Positions 20,773-33,600 of a stretch of 49,558 nucleotides of DNA are shown one piece after another. The DNA is taken from contig JANBPT010000264.1 of NCBI GenBank assembly GCA_027575765.1, forward strand, positions 1-49,558, given 5' to 3'. This DNA is from Tieghemiomyces parasiticus. Lineage: Eukaryota; Kickxellomycota; Dimargaritomycetes; Dimargaritales; Dimargaritaceae. Each line of letters starts with the position of its first letter. The stretch's first letter is position 1. The notes beneath the pieces are model-generated. The model was given only the letters and a program-made list of their open reading frames with translations. It did not search any database and was not told where the DNA came from. Both the position numbers and the translations under genes were made by a program.

Positions 20773-23184
20773 ATGAGCACCCGTGACCACCGCCGCGACC
20801 GTTCTGGCGATCGGGGCCGACGCGAGCGATCACCTCCTCGCCACCGGCATGAGTACCATGACCGTGACCGCCACTACCGGGCGCGGCGCGCCAGCCCTTC
20901 TCCCCGCCGGAGTGGCTCTCCGCGACGCAGCCGGCACCGCTCGCCCTCATACACGACCCGGTCAGGTAGACAGGAAGTTTCAGACTCTCACGAGCGGTTC
21001 GGACACTCCAACACTGATCAGGCGCGTACCGTTGGCCTCGATCAAGGCAACCCGCTCGAACGGCTGAAGCAAGCCATGAGCCAGAGTGACCTGGTGTATC
21101 GGCCCCGGACCGCAGAAATTTCCGCGAAAGCGCCCACATCTCCTCCTGGATCGCTCGCTCCTTCTCCAGTGGCTCCACCGCAGCGTAAACAAATCGTGGC
21201 TAAGGCAGCCGCCCCGGATTTACCCGCCGCAAAGTTCCTCACCAAAGAACAGCGCGCTCAGATGGCCCTGGAACGCCGCCAGGCCCAGGTGGCCAATCAA
21301 CGTGAAGAGCAGGATTTGGTGCGACGTGATCTGTCCGATGCCCAGACGCACCGGACCAACAAGGATGGAACCGACAGACACGCTGACCGCTCTCGCAGCC
21401 CTTCCGATCGTCGCCGCCACGACAGCCGCCGGAGTGACAGGCGTAACAGCCGTGAGTCCCGACACCCCTTACCAGTCCGCCCGTCCGACCAACTCGACGC
21501 CCGTGGCGACGACGAACTTCGCGCCATCCGCGAACGGTACCTGGGTGCCGAAAAGAAGGCGCGCCGAACGCGGCGCTCAAACGAACGCAAATTCGTGTTT
21601 GGCTGGGACGCCGCCGACGACACATCTCAGGACTACAACGCCCTATACCAGCATCGGCTGCAGCCCACCATGTTTGGCCGTGCCCGTCCTGCCGGCGCGG
21701 ACCCGCGGGATGGGCATAATCGCAGCGGCCGGTCTGATGCGGACCGTAAGCCGTCGGAGATTGCGAACAGGGCCCATCCGGGCCGGGATGACCGTCACTG
21801 GTCCGATAAGCCCCTTGAGGAGATGACCGAGCGCGATTGGCGCATCTTCAAGGAGGATTTCAATATTTCAACCAAGGGCGGCAGCATCCCGCGCCCGATC
21901 CGACGCTGGGATGAAGCGCCGCTTCCTTCGCAGCTGCAAGAAGTGATTAACCGGGTCGGATACACGGAGCCCACCCCGATCCAGCGCCAGGCTATCCCAA
22001 TCGGGCTGCAGAACCGCGACATTATCGGCATCGCTGAGACGGGCAGCGGTAAGACGGCGTCGTTCCTTATCCCAATGCTGGTGTTCATCAGCGCTCTTCC
22101 GCGGCTGACCCCGGAGACCATGGCCCTCGGTCCGTATGCCCTTATCCTGGCCCCAACCCGTGAGCTAGCCCAGCAGATTGAACACGAGGCGCTTAAGTTC
22201 TGTAAGCCGCTCGGTTATCACTGCGTATCTATCGTTGGCGGACATGCCATCGAGGAGCAGGCGTTCAACTTGCGCAACGGCGCTGAAATCATCATTGCTA
22301 CTCCTGGGCGGCTGAAGGATTGCTTGGACCGCCGGATTCTGGTCCTGAGCCAGTGTACCTACGTCGTGATGGACGAGGCCGACCGCATGATCGATATGGG
22401 ATTCGAGCCCGACGTGAACTACGTTCTGGACGCCCTCCCTGTCTCCAACATTCGACCCGATACGGACGGTCCCGCCGAGCGCGCATTTCAAGACGATGAT
22501 GATGCCGCCGCTCCGCCTGGAACGTTCCGCCAGACAACCATGTTTTCGGCCACCATGCCCACAGCGGTAGAGCGGCTGGCCAACAAGTACTTAAGGCGCC
22601 CAGCCGTAGTTACCATCGGCACCGCGGGCCAGGCCGTGGACACTGTCGAACAGCGCGTCGAGTTCATCAGTGATGAAGGCCGCAAGCGGCAGCGTCTGCT
22701 AGCCCTCCTGGCGCGCGGATTTGAACCACCCGTTATTGTGTTCGTCAACCAGAAAAAGACGGCGGATTATCTGGGTAAGGCCATCCGTGATGAGGGCTAC
22801 CGCGTCACCACGCTGCACGGCGGTAAGTCGCAGGACCAGCGTGAACTCTCGCTCGCCCAGCTGAAAGACGGTCAAAGTGAGATTCTGGTGGCTACCGATG
22901 TGGCCGGGCGCGGCCTCGACGTCAAAGACGTGACCATGGTCATCAACTTTGATATGGCCAAAAACATCGAGGACTACACCCACCGTATCGGCCGGACGGG
23001 CCGTGCTGGTCGGTCCGGCGTGGCCATCTCCTTCCTGGCCAGCTCAGACGCCGACGTGCTATTTGACCTCAAGCAGATGATCGGCAAGTCCAGCATTTCT
23101 CGTCTGCCCCCAGAACTCGCTAACCATGAGGCGGCACAGACCAAACCTGGCACGTTTAAGACGAGAGGGGCTGATCTCGGCTAA
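20773..23184 (+). CDS. PRP28: Pre-mRNA-splicing DEAD-box RNA helicase Prp28 (DDX23)
   Basis: This single exon encodes 803 residues (human DDX23 820). Residues 1-75 and about 205-235 are Arg/Ser-rich, as in metazoan DDX23 and unlike the shorter budding-yeast Prp28. The Prp28-specific linker [20 protein letters not shown] (around 270-290) identifies the subfamily. All helicase motifs are present: Q motif with Gln404, Walker A AETGSGKT (Lys427), [17 protein letters not shown] at 534-537, SAT at 592-594, [20 protein letters not shown] and [10 protein letters not shown] from His737. An acidic DDDD stretch interrupts the region before SAT. Prp28 acts in the nucleus at the 5' splice site, helping exchange U1 for U6 when the tri-snRNP joins. 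The RS region suggests SR-kinase control, as known for DDX23. Confidence 0.96.
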   Translation: MSTRDHRRDRSGDRGRRERSPPRHRHEYHDRDRHYRARRASPSPRRSGSPRRSRHRSPSYTTRSGRQEVSDSHERFGHSNTDQARTVGLDQGNPLERLKQAMSQSDLVYRPRTAEISAKAPTSPPGSLAPSPVAPPQRKQIVAKAAAPDLPAAKFLTKEQRAQMALERRQAQVANQREEQDLVRRDLSDAQTHRTNKDGTDRHADRSRSPSDRRRHDSRRSDRRNSRESRHPLPVRPSDQLDARGDDELRAIRERYLGAEKKARRTRRSNERKFVFGWDAADDTSQDYNALYQHRLQPTMFGRARPAGADPRDGHNRSGRSDADRKPSEIANRAHPGRDDRHWSDKPLEEMTERDWRIFKEDFNISTKGGSIPRPIRRWDEAPLPSQLQEVINRVGYTEPTPIQRQAIPIGLQNRDIIGIAETGSGKTASFLIPMLVFISALPRLTPETMALGPYALILAPTRELAQQIEHEALKFCKPLGYHCVSIVGGHAIEEQAFNLRNGAEIIIATPGRLKDCLDRRILVLSQCTYVVMDEADRMIDMGFEPDVNYVLDALPVSNIRPDTDGPAERAFQDDDDAAAPPGTFRQTTMFSATMPTAVERLANKYLRRPAVVTIGTAGQAVDTVEQRVEFISDEGRKRQRLLALLARGFEPPVIVFVNQKKTADYLGKAIRDEGYRVTTLHGGKSQDQRELSLAQLKDGQSEILVATDVAGRGLDVKDVTMVINFDMAKNIEDYTHRIGRTGRAGRSGVAISFLASSDADVLFDLKQMIGKSSISRLPPELANHEAAQTKPGTFKTRGADLG

Positions 23185-26100
23185 GCGGACTCTACGGAAT
23201 AGCCCGCGCGAGTATCATGCCTTCCTCGCCTGTGACTCAAGTTAAGATGCGCTTTAAAGCGGTGAACCCATCAGTCTCTAGCTGTTCTCTTTCCCTCCCT
23301 CCCCATCTATGGCTCGGCAGACAGCCGTGATTTAGCTGAGAAAAGGCAGTGGGCAACTGCAAGCCAACCAGTTGGCAACTCTCTCAGAGTGGAACGGAGG
23401 GGGGTTGCGCATTTGCAAGTCATGGGTGGGCGCCGCCAATGGTCGTCCATCCATCACTATATTCGAGAGGGCCATGAGAGACCCCGGCAGCCTATTGCTT
23501 TATCTCATTGGTCGGAAAACGCAACTTTGGCCACTGACTTGTGCACTGTATGGGAGTGGGAGACCAAGTAGCATTGGTAGGACGTGCAGGCGAAGACTTG
23601 AAATGCACAAGGGATAAATGAGTAATTACTAAATTAGGCAGGCCGCCATATCACATGCGACCGGTAATGGTCATTGGAAACTAAATGGGAGGACTACCAT
23701 AAAAAAAAGCAGTGGGTGAGTCTGGATTTCCCACACTGTGGCTGGACTGGGTATTGGTCTTTCTCGCCATTTGAAAACCACACGCGCACGGAGATTAGCG
23801 GCACCTGTCCTATCGTTTGGTATGTGCGTCAACGGCAGTGCGATACGATGATGGTCTGCATTTTCCATTATTTTTTTATTGACAACGGATGTGGTCATTC
23901 GAAAGAGGCAGTCCTTTTTTTTACTTTCTCGCCAGCTCCTCCGAGCCGCCGGTGATTGACCAGGGTTCGAGTAAACGTCCGTGTGAAAGCGACGCTCATC
24001 CGGAGGCTGAAGGCAGCCGCCCGAAAGCCATATCTGGCCCATGAATGTGCAGGTGGACAGATACGCCATGGAATAATCCGAATTGAGTCAAAAACGACTC
24101 ACAGCTGGGCAGCGGCCAGTTGAAGTCGACGGAGGGGTAAAAGCCAAGATTCATAACTTGCAGGGATAGAGCGCCCCCCCAACATGTAAAATGGGTGGAT
24201 CTGACTCTAACCACTGGTGAACCAACAATCCGTACGTAAAATATTGCTCCGCGTGGTGACTCGCGCACGTCGCCACCAATCCACCGAGCCTTGCAAGTAA
24301 AACCACCCGACCCGGTTCGCTAAAACGGGAGGCTATGATGTCGACGAGCCCCTTTCACCATTTCATCATTCTCGGTAGTCGGACTGGCCTACTTCGGGCG
24401 AAACCTAACACAATAGCGGCCGATGATCCCCATGAGCCCCTTATTCCAGAAGGCCACAACCCGATGTATACTCCGGGGTTGCGCTACGGTGCTGTCGGAC
24501 GGATGGTGCGGTGCGCCTCGATTGGACCAAACCTGCAAGCAGGGAGCAGTCAGGGGTCGGTGCCCCAATCACCCATCCACCCATATGTTCTGTGCTACCT
24601 ATCCCCATGACAAAGCGGGTGGTACGGGGTCGCCCTGTCCACAGACCACGCCCGGATATTAAGATGACCAGGGACACACAACTGGGGCAGTGCCTTTCCT
24701 CTCAGACCGATCGTCACCTGGGCTGCCATCCCTAGCTATTTCGCAGCAGCGGCAAACTGCGGAGAGCACTACTGAATAAAATGCCAACGAACCAAAATGC
24801 CAGCGGCTCCCGGACCGGGAGGTACTCTGAAGGCGTATCCGTCTGGTTAGCAACCTTACGGAGCCACGCAAGGTGATCTGAGAGCTACACCTTTCTATCC
24901 TAACAGGGATAAACCCGAGGGTGCGAATTGGAACACTGTGACCGGACACCCTGCCCTCTATACTAATCACCCATTACCCCTTCATAACCAGACGGGCGTT
25001 GATAGGCCGTAACGGGGCCGCAGTCACGGTGACCCACTCGGAACAAAGTCAGGTGTTACCCCGCCACTCGTCCACCTGGGAATCTGAATATTGTGCGGAC
25101 CGCCGTACTGAATGGCCAGGGCGACTGGGGTCGGCACACGATCGTGCAGTTACGTTATAGCAAGCAGCTGTTTGAGAAAGTCCCGGGATAGTGAAGTCGC
25201 ATGACCTACAACCCGATCTAGACTTGGTAAGGGGCATTGGCCAACACCTTAAGGGGAAAATAACGCACCTACTCAGCCAAATGGACAGCCTACATGTGCT
25301 ATTTTGGACAAGTTCGTCCGCCGGAGGGCTACCAGTGCCATTAACCCCAGCCCAAAAATAGCTCCAATTTCCAGGGGCAACCGGGGCCCTTAAAGCTGGG
25401 AGGGAGCCCGTTCACACCGGAGCGTAGCCGCACATGGCCCTCGGACAGGCAAGCCATCTTCGACATCACCTCTTTCTAGCGTACCATGTTGAAAGTGGGA
25501 TGTTAGGCCGCCCCGGACCATTCTGGCCATGACCGGGTGAGCCGCCCTGCAATCAAGGCGAGGTTCCCGGGTCCAGCGCCCAGGCACCCCGGTCAGGGTG
25601 AACGACGAATCCGGCAGTTCGGTGCTGGACTACGGGTCCGCAGCCGGTGAGACAACTGGTGCACCTTTCCGTGCATTGCGCTGAGCCATACGCTTCGTGG
25701 CCCGATTCTGACGGAAAGTTCCTATACAGTTTGTTAATTAAAATGGCGGATACTGGACTTGTAGGTTACCGACATCCAGATGGATTTACCCATCACATCT
25801 GCCCAACCGGGTATCAGTTTCGGCCTGCTAACTCAACACTCCAACGGCTAACGTCTGATTCGTCGCATCTAATAGCCCTCGGATCACCACCATTGCGTTA
25901 ATTCGCGAGTACTTAGCAAAGTAAGCACGACCTCTTCCTCCGTGTACGTGGACGTACGGAGGAAACAAGCAAGAAGCAGGAAGAGTAGGTGTATCCAGGA
26001 CCGCATGGGTCTGCTGGTCGCCCTCGGGAGACCCGGTGACCTGATTAGGTAGCCACTAATATTGGCGACTGAGTGGCTAATTGGCGGCCTCTGCCCGCTA

Positions 26101-26892
26101 CAACTAGCATGACGAACCAATCCCAAGGCCAGCGAGGGGCAAGTCAGCCACTTACGAGTGAGTAAACTATGGGACCATCTTTCCTGCAAGGTCTGCCCTC
26201 GTGTTTCGAGGCCCTGCTATGCGATAGACGCGATAATGCCCTGTACCAGCCTTCCCCACCTGGGCTCTCACTGGTTGCCAACCCAGCATACCCACAGAGT
26301 CCCTTTCCCTCTTCATGGGTTCCAAGGAAATCAACTGCGGCTCGCCCTGCGTCTTCTTACTTGTCCAGCCGAAATATCAACCACCAGCCTGAGGCTGGAC
26401 GGCGAACATTGGTCGGAAAGGTTTAATGGGCGCACCACCACCCCTTTTCTCCTTCATAGCCACCTTCCCAAGCTGGCAAATCATGGCCGAATGTAAAGTT
26501 TTACCTCACGGCATCCGTTCCCCGGGCTCCTTCGGCTAGTCGAAAGTATGTAGGGCGCTGGTTCCCCTCTCTCGCCCTTCTCTTCGTCCTGGATGGGCCC
26601 TTGGCCCCCCATATAAAAACGCGAGCCCGCCGCCCTGCCACAAACCAGCACAACACCTTTCCTTTACTCCGTTCAGCATTGTACTGGCAATCGTTGACGG
26701 TTTGGGCCGTAATACTTTCGTATCAATTTTCCACCTAGACCTTCCCCATTTTTGGACGCATAGTTCCACTTACTTACGCTTAAGCCACTTGGCTGTCTAT
26801 CGTACTGTCGCACACATCCCCTTCCTCCCACTTTAGCCGTCTCGGCGTTCGTCCTGAGCTTCCCGTCCCACCCTAACCGTCTTCGCAACACC
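23185..26892. other. Intergenic region without a supportable gene
   Basis: This is 3.7 kb after PRP28. All open frames are short and overlap in several frames. The last 350 bases are pyrimidine-rich and carry the TATA-like box of the next gene. A C run of 7 lies at 24174-24180. No RNA gene was recognised. Confidence 0.5.
26611..26618 (+). promoter_or_regulatory. TATA box of the DUF3712 gene
   Basis: ATATAAAA lies about 275 bases upstream of the ATG at 26893, followed by a C/T-rich leader typical of a fungal 5' untranslated region. The position is plausible but the transcription start is not visible. Confidence 0.45.
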
Positions 26893-29295
26893 ATGGTTGA
26901 AAAGACCGACTACGAGGCTGTCAATGGCACCGGTCCCGTTGTCATCCCGCGCCGAAAGTGGTACAAGCGCAAGCTGACGTGGTTCCTCTGCCTCCTGTTT
27001 GTGGCTCTCGCTGTCATCCTAATCGTCCTCCTCGTGGTCCTAGTAGGCGTCAAGAACATCATGCAAGGCACCATCGACGACTCCGATATGCGCTTCCGGT
27101 CTTTGCAAATCAACCAGGCGCAGAACGGTTCCATGGCCCTCGACCTCGACATCCTTCTGGGCAATACTGGTTCCCACAAGGCCGACCTGACCTTTCCCCA
27201 CCCCGTGCAGGTGTGGTGGAAAGACCAGGAGCTCGGTTCTATGGCCATGGACCCAGTAACCGTGGACGATAACTCGGGCTCGCTCGTCCAGAGCAACCGG
27301 GTCTTCAAGATGGCTAACGAGACCCTGTTCGCCCAGTTCGTCGGGGACATGTTGTCGTCGGAAGAGTTTGAGTGGGTTATCAAGAGCAGCATCCGCGTGC
27401 ACGCGATGGGATACACCCGCAACGAAATCGACCTGACCAAGCACGTCAAGATTTCCGGTATGAACGGCCTCCACAACATCACCGTTATTGGCCTGGACAT
27501 GCCGGGCGATTCCAAGGATGGCGGCATTGCCCTCAGCCTCAAGACCGACCTGCAGAACCCTTCGCCGTTTGGCATTAATCTGGGTCTCCTGCGCATGGGA
27601 CTGTATAAAAACGGCACTTATCTCGGCCCCGTCGAAGTCAAGAATGCCACGCTGGTCTCCGGCTCCAGCATTATGGAGATGGAGGGCCGACTGCTCCCGC
27701 AGAAAAACGACGCCGACGCCGCCAATTTGCAGGCCATGATGGCCGGGTTCCTGGCGGGTGAACGTATCTCAGTGGAGGCCCGCGGCGTGACAGCGTACCC
27801 GGACGGCCAAAATTCCGTGTCCTGGCTCGCGCCGGCCGTCGCCGCTCTGAAGATGGAGGTGCCTTTGGCAATGCCTGAGGCCCACGAAATAATCAAGAGC
27901 ATTACCCTCGGCGACCTGGACTTGGATTTCAGTGGTGATGACCCAGCGTACGCCCCGCGGTTCACCGCCGACTCGGTGGTGGCCGGTATCTCCCTGCCGT
28001 TCGATTTCTCCCTCGACGTCAAGCAACTCGCCCAGGCCATCAACATGACCGCCGGTAACGCTACTGTGGCCACCCTACGGATCGCCGACGCCCCGCTGTC
28101 CAAGGACGCCAACAACCGCACCGACCAGCTTGTGTTTGACATCCCGACCACGGCGCTTTCCGTCCCCAGTCAGGCCCACCCAGCCTTCGACCAGTTTGTG
28201 CGGGCCATCGCTATGGGCGGTAATATGACCTTCGGCATGAATGGCGGAGTTAACATCACCGCCCAGACCCCAGCCGGGACCCTCAACCTGACCCAGGTCC
28301 CCTTCAACGTTAACTCATCCCTCGCCGGTATGCAGGGCCTAGCCAGCCGGCCCGTGATTATCGAGGGCCTCGACGTGGTTGGCGGTACAGCCGACGCCCT
28401 GCTGCTGAGTATCTCCGCGGCCATCGACAACCCGTCACGGATTCAGATCGGGGCTGGCGATGTGTCCTTTCAGCTGCTCTACCAGAACACCACAGTAGGC
28501 GACGTGGCCATGGAAGACCTGACCCTGGCCCGTGGAACCACTCACATTAAGGCCGCCGCCGCCACTTTGAGTCCGGACGCCAGCTCCGCTGGGAAGGAGC
28601 TTCTCAGTCGATTCGTAGCCGGCGAGACTACCGACGTGGTGATCGCTGGATCCGACCAGACCAGCAAGGTGTCGTCGCTCAACTATGCCCTGGCCGGCCT
28701 GCGTATGCCTACCACCATCCCGGGCCTCAACGTATCGCTCATTCCGGCCACCCGGCTGACAATCAAGGACGACACCACCTCCACAGGGGTAGCCGCCGGC
28801 GGGTTCACCGTACTGGACCCCTTCGCTGCTGACCTGCGCATTACGGCCATCAACGCCACCATGTCGGTCAACGGGGTTACTCTAGGTCAAATGAGCGCTG
28901 ACATTAGCGGCTCTCCTCTCCCTGTCACCGGCAAGTCTTCCGTCAATAGTCCGGACCTGCCCCTTCAGCTGAACCTCACCAAGGACACACTGATGGCCCT
29001 GCTCCAGAGCAACGCCCAAAAGACCGGTACCGACCTTGCCCCGCTCCAGGCCCTCTTGGCCCTGGCCGCCCAGGCTAAAGTCGACTCTACCAAGGCTCCG
29101 GCCCTGCAGTCTGCCCTCGCCTCCCCGGCCACCACCGCACTCCTCCAGAAGATCATGGGCCAGTTCACCGTCGATCTGGAGGCCGACGCCCGAGTGCTGA
29201 TTGGAGATTATGCCACCGCCCTCCACATCTCCGAGAAGGATGTGCCATGCAAGATGGACGAGTCCCTGATGAAGCTCCTCCCGCTCCTCGTTTAG
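26893..29295 (+). CDS. Single-pass membrane protein with DUF3712 / Tag1-like repeats
   Basis: This single exon encodes 800 residues, with ATG in a strong context (CACCATGG). A basic cytoplasmic segment (residues 17-28, RRKWYKRK) precedes one strong transmembrane helix at about 29-53. The remaining roughly 745 residues would be lumenal, are rich in beta-strand patterns and carry many Asn-X-Ser/Thr sequons (NGT, NIT, NMT, NATL, NNRT, NTT). Two or more LEA2/Ig-like units repeat a DNPS/QNPSPF...L...GTYLGPV/TTVGDV...L..G pattern at roughly 195-265 and 500-570. This fits fungal DUF3712 proteins, which include yeast vacuolar-membrane Tag1, implicated in ending autophagy. A vacuolar location is inferred only from that relative. 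Family membership is likely; exact orthology is open. Confidence 0.75.
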   Translation: MVEKTDYEAVNGTGPVVIPRRKWYKRKLTWFLCLLFVALAVILIVLLVVLVGVKNIMQGTIDDSDMRFRSLQINQAQNGSMALDLDILLGNTGSHKADLTFPHPVQVWWKDQELGSMAMDPVTVDDNSGSLVQSNRVFKMANETLFAQFVGDMLSSEEFEWVIKSSIRVHAMGYTRNEIDLTKHVKISGMNGLHNITVIGLDMPGDSKDGGIALSLKTDLQNPSPFGINLGLLRMGLYKNGTYLGPVEVKNATLVSGSSIMEMEGRLLPQKNDADAANLQAMMAGFLAGERISVEARGVTAYPDGQNSVSWLAPAVAALKMEVPLAMPEAHEIIKSITLGDLDLDFSGDDPAYAPRFTADSVVAGISLPFDFSLDVKQLAQAINMTAGNATVATLRIADAPLSKDANNRTDQLVFDIPTTALSVPSQAHPAFDQFVRAIAMGGNMTFGMNGGVNITAQTPAGTLNLTQVPFNVNSSLAGMQGLASRPVIIEGLDVVGGTADALLLSISAAIDNPSRIQIGAGDVSFQLLYQNTTVGDVAMEDLTLARGTTHIKAAAATLSPDASSAGKELLSRFVAGETTDVVIAGSDQTSKVSSLNYALAGLRMPTTIPGLNVSLIPATRLTIKDDTTSTGVAAGGFTVLDPFAADLRITAINATMSVNGVTLGQMSADISGSPLPVTGKSSVNSPDLPLQLNLTKDTLMALLQSNAQKTGTDLAPLQALLALAAQAKVDSTKAPALQSALASPATTALLQKIMGQFTVDLEADARVLIGDYATALHISEKDVPCKMDESLMKLLPLLV

Positions 29296-29855
29296 GTGAG
29301 CTCGGTGGCCTTACTCTCCACGGCCTCGGATCCACTTGGGGACTTAATCCACCATACACCCTGGTGATAGTTATATATTGATATCCCACCCCCACCTTTA
29401 ATATGCACCGCTCCCTTACGTTAATTTGGCATGGTAAGTTTTTATTTCACCTTTCTTTTTTTTTCTGAATAAATACCTAATTCGCTAATTTCTGACCATG
29501 AGGCTTAACCTAAATACCAGTTGCATAGAGAACACGATTACTTTTCCTTGCACCATTCGATGGCTGACTTTGGTGACTCGGAATGTGCTTAACCCGCCCT
29601 TTCGAACCCACTTACTCGTCATGTTGGGCGAGTTGCCCTGCCTCATAGATGAAGGTCTAAGTTGGAAGGCCCAGGCCTATTTACTAAAACTACAGCAATC
29701 TCCAACACTTTGCGATGAAGGAAAAAAAAATGGGAGCACGATGCAAGGATAGAAAGCGTGCGCCCAAGGTCCGGTCAGCAGAGAAGGGAGGGGTTAGAAA
29801 ACTATTGACAGGTCAAAATAGCGGCGAAGCGCGCCCCCAAAGTATTTGGGCACCC
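29296..29855. other. Convergent intergenic region
   Basis: This is 560 bases between the stop codons of the DUF3712 gene and the BAX-inhibitor gene. AT-rich sequence with AATAAA-like GAATAAATACC (around 29465-29475) could serve 3'-end formation. No gene is seen. Confidence 0.5.
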
Positions 29856-30656
29856 TTAATCATTGCGCTTGCGACGGTTGCGGCGCCGATCCTCCTGGCT
29901 GTCCTCCTGGCGCAGAAATATGACCAGGATGCGAGTGAACACGGCAAAGACGTCAGTAAAGAGCTCGAGGGCCTGGCCGATATCGTCAAAGTAGCCGAGC
30001 TCAGTCTGGTAGAGCAACTTCTGGGTGTCGTAAACGATGAAGAGGCTGAAGACCAGAAGACCGATGTAAAGGTTGAAGGAGAAGAGGGCCTGCGAACCGG
30101 ACCAGAACAAACCGGCCAGAGACGACAGGGAAAGTACCGACAGCGCTGAACCCAGGAAGCCCCCGAGGTACAGACCCGCCCGGGAGCGGTTGAAGAGAGC
30201 ACTGAGGGTGAAGCACGCAAAGATGGCGAACGTGGCCAGGAGGGCCACGGTGACGATGGTCGGGTTGACATCGAGCGCGGTCTCCACAATGAAACCAATG
30301 GCGTTGCCCTGCGTGAAGGCAGCGGACAGCAGGGCGCCCCGGCGGATAAGTTGGCTCTGCTGATTGTTGGGCTGGTAAGGTGTGCCATTGACAGCTAAGA
30401 CCGAAACGAGAGTGATGAGGTGCGCCAGTAGTTGTGGCAGCTGGATATACTGTGCAACGTAGAGGTAGGAGCCCAGAGAGGCGGACCCCGTGGCGAAGGC
30501 CAGCCATGTATACACCCGCGATAGGTGGCTTTGGACGGTGGGCGAGAGTGGGGCTGTCTTGGCCATGGCCGCGTAAGTATACTCGGGTGGGTCCTGGCCA
30601 TCACCATTCGGGCGGTTGCCGCCAGGGCCCTGGCCGCCAGAGAAGCTAGTGGACAT
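29856..30656 (-). CDS. BXI1: BAX inhibitor-1 family protein (Bxi1/TMBIM6-like)
   Basis: This single exon encodes 266 residues, the usual size. A soluble Gly/Pro-rich N-terminus of about 40 residues is followed by six to seven hydrophobic helices between about 48 and 248 and a basic tail (EDRRRNRRKRND). The family signature FSLFIVYDTQKLL is at 203-215. Asp210 and Asp235 are 25 residues apart, exactly the spacing of the di-aspartyl pH/calcium latch of BI-1 proteins (D188/D213 in human TMBIM6). These proteins sit in the ER (in yeast also vacuole or mitochondria) membrane, leak calcium and temper the unfolded-protein response and cell death. The ATG at 30656 is the first in frame. Confidence 0.93.
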   Translation of the reverse strand: MSTSFSGGQGPGGNRPNGDGQDPPEYTYAAMAKTAPLSPTVQSHLSRVYTWLAFATGSASLGSYLYVAQYIQLPQLLAHLITLVSVLAVNGTPYQPNNQQSQLIRRGALLSAAFTQGNAIGFIVETALDVNPTIVTVALLATFAIFACFTLSALFNRSRAGLYLGGFLGSALSVLSLSSLAGLFWSGSQALFSFNLYIGLLVFSLFIVYDTQKLLYQTELGYFDDIGQALELFTDVFAVFTRILVIFLRQEDSQEDRRRNRRKRND

Positions 30657-33600
30657 TGTTGAAAGCGACCAAGTACGGTGGAGAAGAGGGGGAGGACTGG
30701 AGGAGAGGGGTAAGGGATTGGCTAGACTGCACAGCGCAGCTGATGGTGGAAGAACAGAGATGTAGCGGGAATGGGAAGCAACCTGAGGTGACGCAATGCG
30801 GGACTGGGTGACGATAGGAAAGCGATAAAAAGAAGAGCGCTGGCCGTCTAGCGGAAATGTCGGTTGAAACGCAAAAGAGTAGTAAGCGGGGCAGGGGAGA
30901 TAGAAGGCAATGCGAAAGCCAAAGTGAGCGGAGCGAACAAGTTGTCACTTGGAAGGCAATGAGCGGCAGTAGTTCAGCGCCGAGCATTTTGGGCCGCACG
31001 CCCCTCTCGGGCCAATATCTATACGACACGACGTCCGTTCCTTAGGACCTATGGGGTAGGGGAAGAGAGGGATAAGGGCTGAGGGGTTCACCGACCTGCT
31101 GCTGACGGAATGGCTCCGGTATTATTTTCTACGCTGCGGCCCTATCCTATTGCTTGACCCGGTAGCTTGTGGTGCGCTCGGAGATGGTAGAAGGCGTGGT
31201 GGCGATTTACGCCTCGGTTCTCCCGATACGCCAGTCCCCCCTCCCTACACGATACCTCAAAATACCCATGCGATGACTATAGACTGGCGAGGGGAAACCC
31301 AGAACTATTAACCTTGGCCTAATCCATCTCCTAATGCTCAGCACCGATGTGTTAATTTTTTGAACGCCATAATGTTCTTAGGGGTCGAGCGGCTCTGCAC
31401 GAAAGATTTCACGACTCAGGACGCCATTTATCATTTACATATTTTGCCAAGGCCAACGAGGACTACTTGGGGTCATGGGTGGCCACCACGCGTGTGGGGG
31501 AGGGTGGGCAGCAGTGGTGCTACTTTCCGAGGGGGGCAGGTTCCCCCAAAGAGTAATGCCTCGAAATCGATCACAATGGTTGCTGACAAATCCAATTGCC
31601 GGGTTAGGCTTCTTGGGGACCTGGGAAATGGCGCAGCCTGCAGATACTGGTAGGTGAGGAACAACAATGAGCGCCAATAAACGTGCCTGCCACCCCAAAC
31701 GGCAGAACTGCACAGCGTAGTGCGGAGCATTTTAGTCCTGCGAAGAATGGCTGGACCGCAAGAGATCTGCATCCCACAGGCGGTCCTCCGAGGACTTGGC
31801 GCGGTGTGGATATAGAAATGTTGGTGGGTAAAGCAGTGGGGGCATGACCGGTGAGAGACCACGATGGAAAGAGGTTGTTGAGCTATCAATGTGAGGCTAC
31901 AACGAACTCAGTATATACTACTGGTACACCAACCGACGAGATACTACTTGTGCCTCGCAATACCCTCGCAACTAACATGTCGTCATCCGCGCCCCCGGAC
32001 CGGACATGGTCGTGATGCCAAGCCCGAACACCTCCTCGCACAGGGTGTACCGTCACGAACTTGCCACGAATCGCAGTTATGCCACCCTTCCTTTCGCCGA
32101 TATTAGGCAGCATGATACCAAGCCCTATCGACATGGTATCCTTGGCGCCTAATACATCTCTCGCCATGATCACCTTGGTGGATCCCTAGCCGGTATCCAG
32201 GACCATATCGCTGCAAGGAATAGAGACCAAACCTGGGCCCCAGCGACTCCTGCCCTACATCCGTCTGACCGTAGTTTAGACCCAAAACAAGACGCAGGCA
32301 TCCTCAAGGGTGAGTGGTTCGAAGGAAGTAGTGGTTAGCTCAACAGGGCAATATACGCTTCTGCCGCTGACCTCTTCACTGAATAAGTAGGGTAGCCGAA
32401 CAACGGGGAGGTTACCAACTCATGACTAAAACGGGGTCGCGGAAAATATAGTGCCGAAGGAATGAAGGAGTAGTTAAGAAACTGGGTGGTGATCCGGAGA
32501 TACTGGGGCCAAGCAAGTTTGGTGACCCCCAGCCTCCTATTGGTGGAAATAAATGCGGTCTGCATGGTAAATCAGCTGCGCCAGAGACCAATAACCCTCG
32601 CATCGTCAAAGAAGGATCAATATCGCCTTCGACTCGACAATTTAATATAGGCCACAGCGGCTCAGGCGACGGGCAGGTGATGGCAGGGCCCCTATTCACC
32701 TTCATTCACTCCGCCACCCTCAAATTTGTCGCTGTAGATGCAGACCCAAGTGGAAAGCATCCTCTCTAGAATGACCTGCCATCGTGGCCACACCCCTACA
32801 TCTCGACATTAATGAGAATTCAGCTATGCGTGGTTTGTCATACACTTCCGCAGTACGCCGCCACCCTCAAATTCTAATGGTATTGAGGCCCTTCCACGAT
32901 ATCCTTTCGGGTTTGAAGCTAATTCTTATGTGCAAGGTCGTAGCGCCATATATATATAGCTCGCTGACCTTCTATGGTATTCTAAATGGCTGCCAACGTA
33001 AATATAGCCAGAGTATGATTAAGGGTGGATTCTTCTACAGCCCACACAGTTGGTACGACAATTGGTGCCAGTTAAGGACCGGCGGTGGGCAGACTCGGAT
33101 CGGAAACGTGTCTGAATGGGCCGTGTATGTGTGTGTGTATCCATCACAGCAGCTGCGGCATCGGGGTTGCTCCTCCGTGCTCCCTCCCCTTTCTTTCTCT
33201 CGGCTGTACGACCCCTCGATCCTGTGACGCCACCCTCTCCGCTCACCCTGCAGTACCCAACAAAGAACCCCATGGTCAGGGGGGGGGATATCCACCAGTA
33301 TAGACTAATTGACAGTTGCCAGGCAGCTGGGAAGGCGTAGCATTTGCGGCGAAATGACTATACAGGGTTGAGCCGACCAAGTCGCATTCCCTAATATCTT
33401 CCACGCCACCCAGCGGACATTACCCAATTGCGCATCATAATGCGACGTCACGACATGATTTTCCAGGGTAATTTAGGTGGGCCTCGTCATGTTTAGATAG
33501 AGAAGGAGGAACCCCCCCCAATAAGGGACGCTTCTGAAACCGACATTGTAGACAGTTTAATGCTGGAAAATCGATTCGACTGCCGTATCGATGTATTCCA

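Noticed and set aside
23961..23990. GGTTCGAGT reminiscent of a tRNA T-loop
   Set aside because: No acceptor stem, D-arm or anticodon arm can be built around it. Similar TTCGAAC strings near 29606, 45936 and 46278 failed in the same way.
26910..27617. 235-codon frame antisense to the DUF3712 gene
   Set aside because: It is a complementary-strand shadow without recognisable features.
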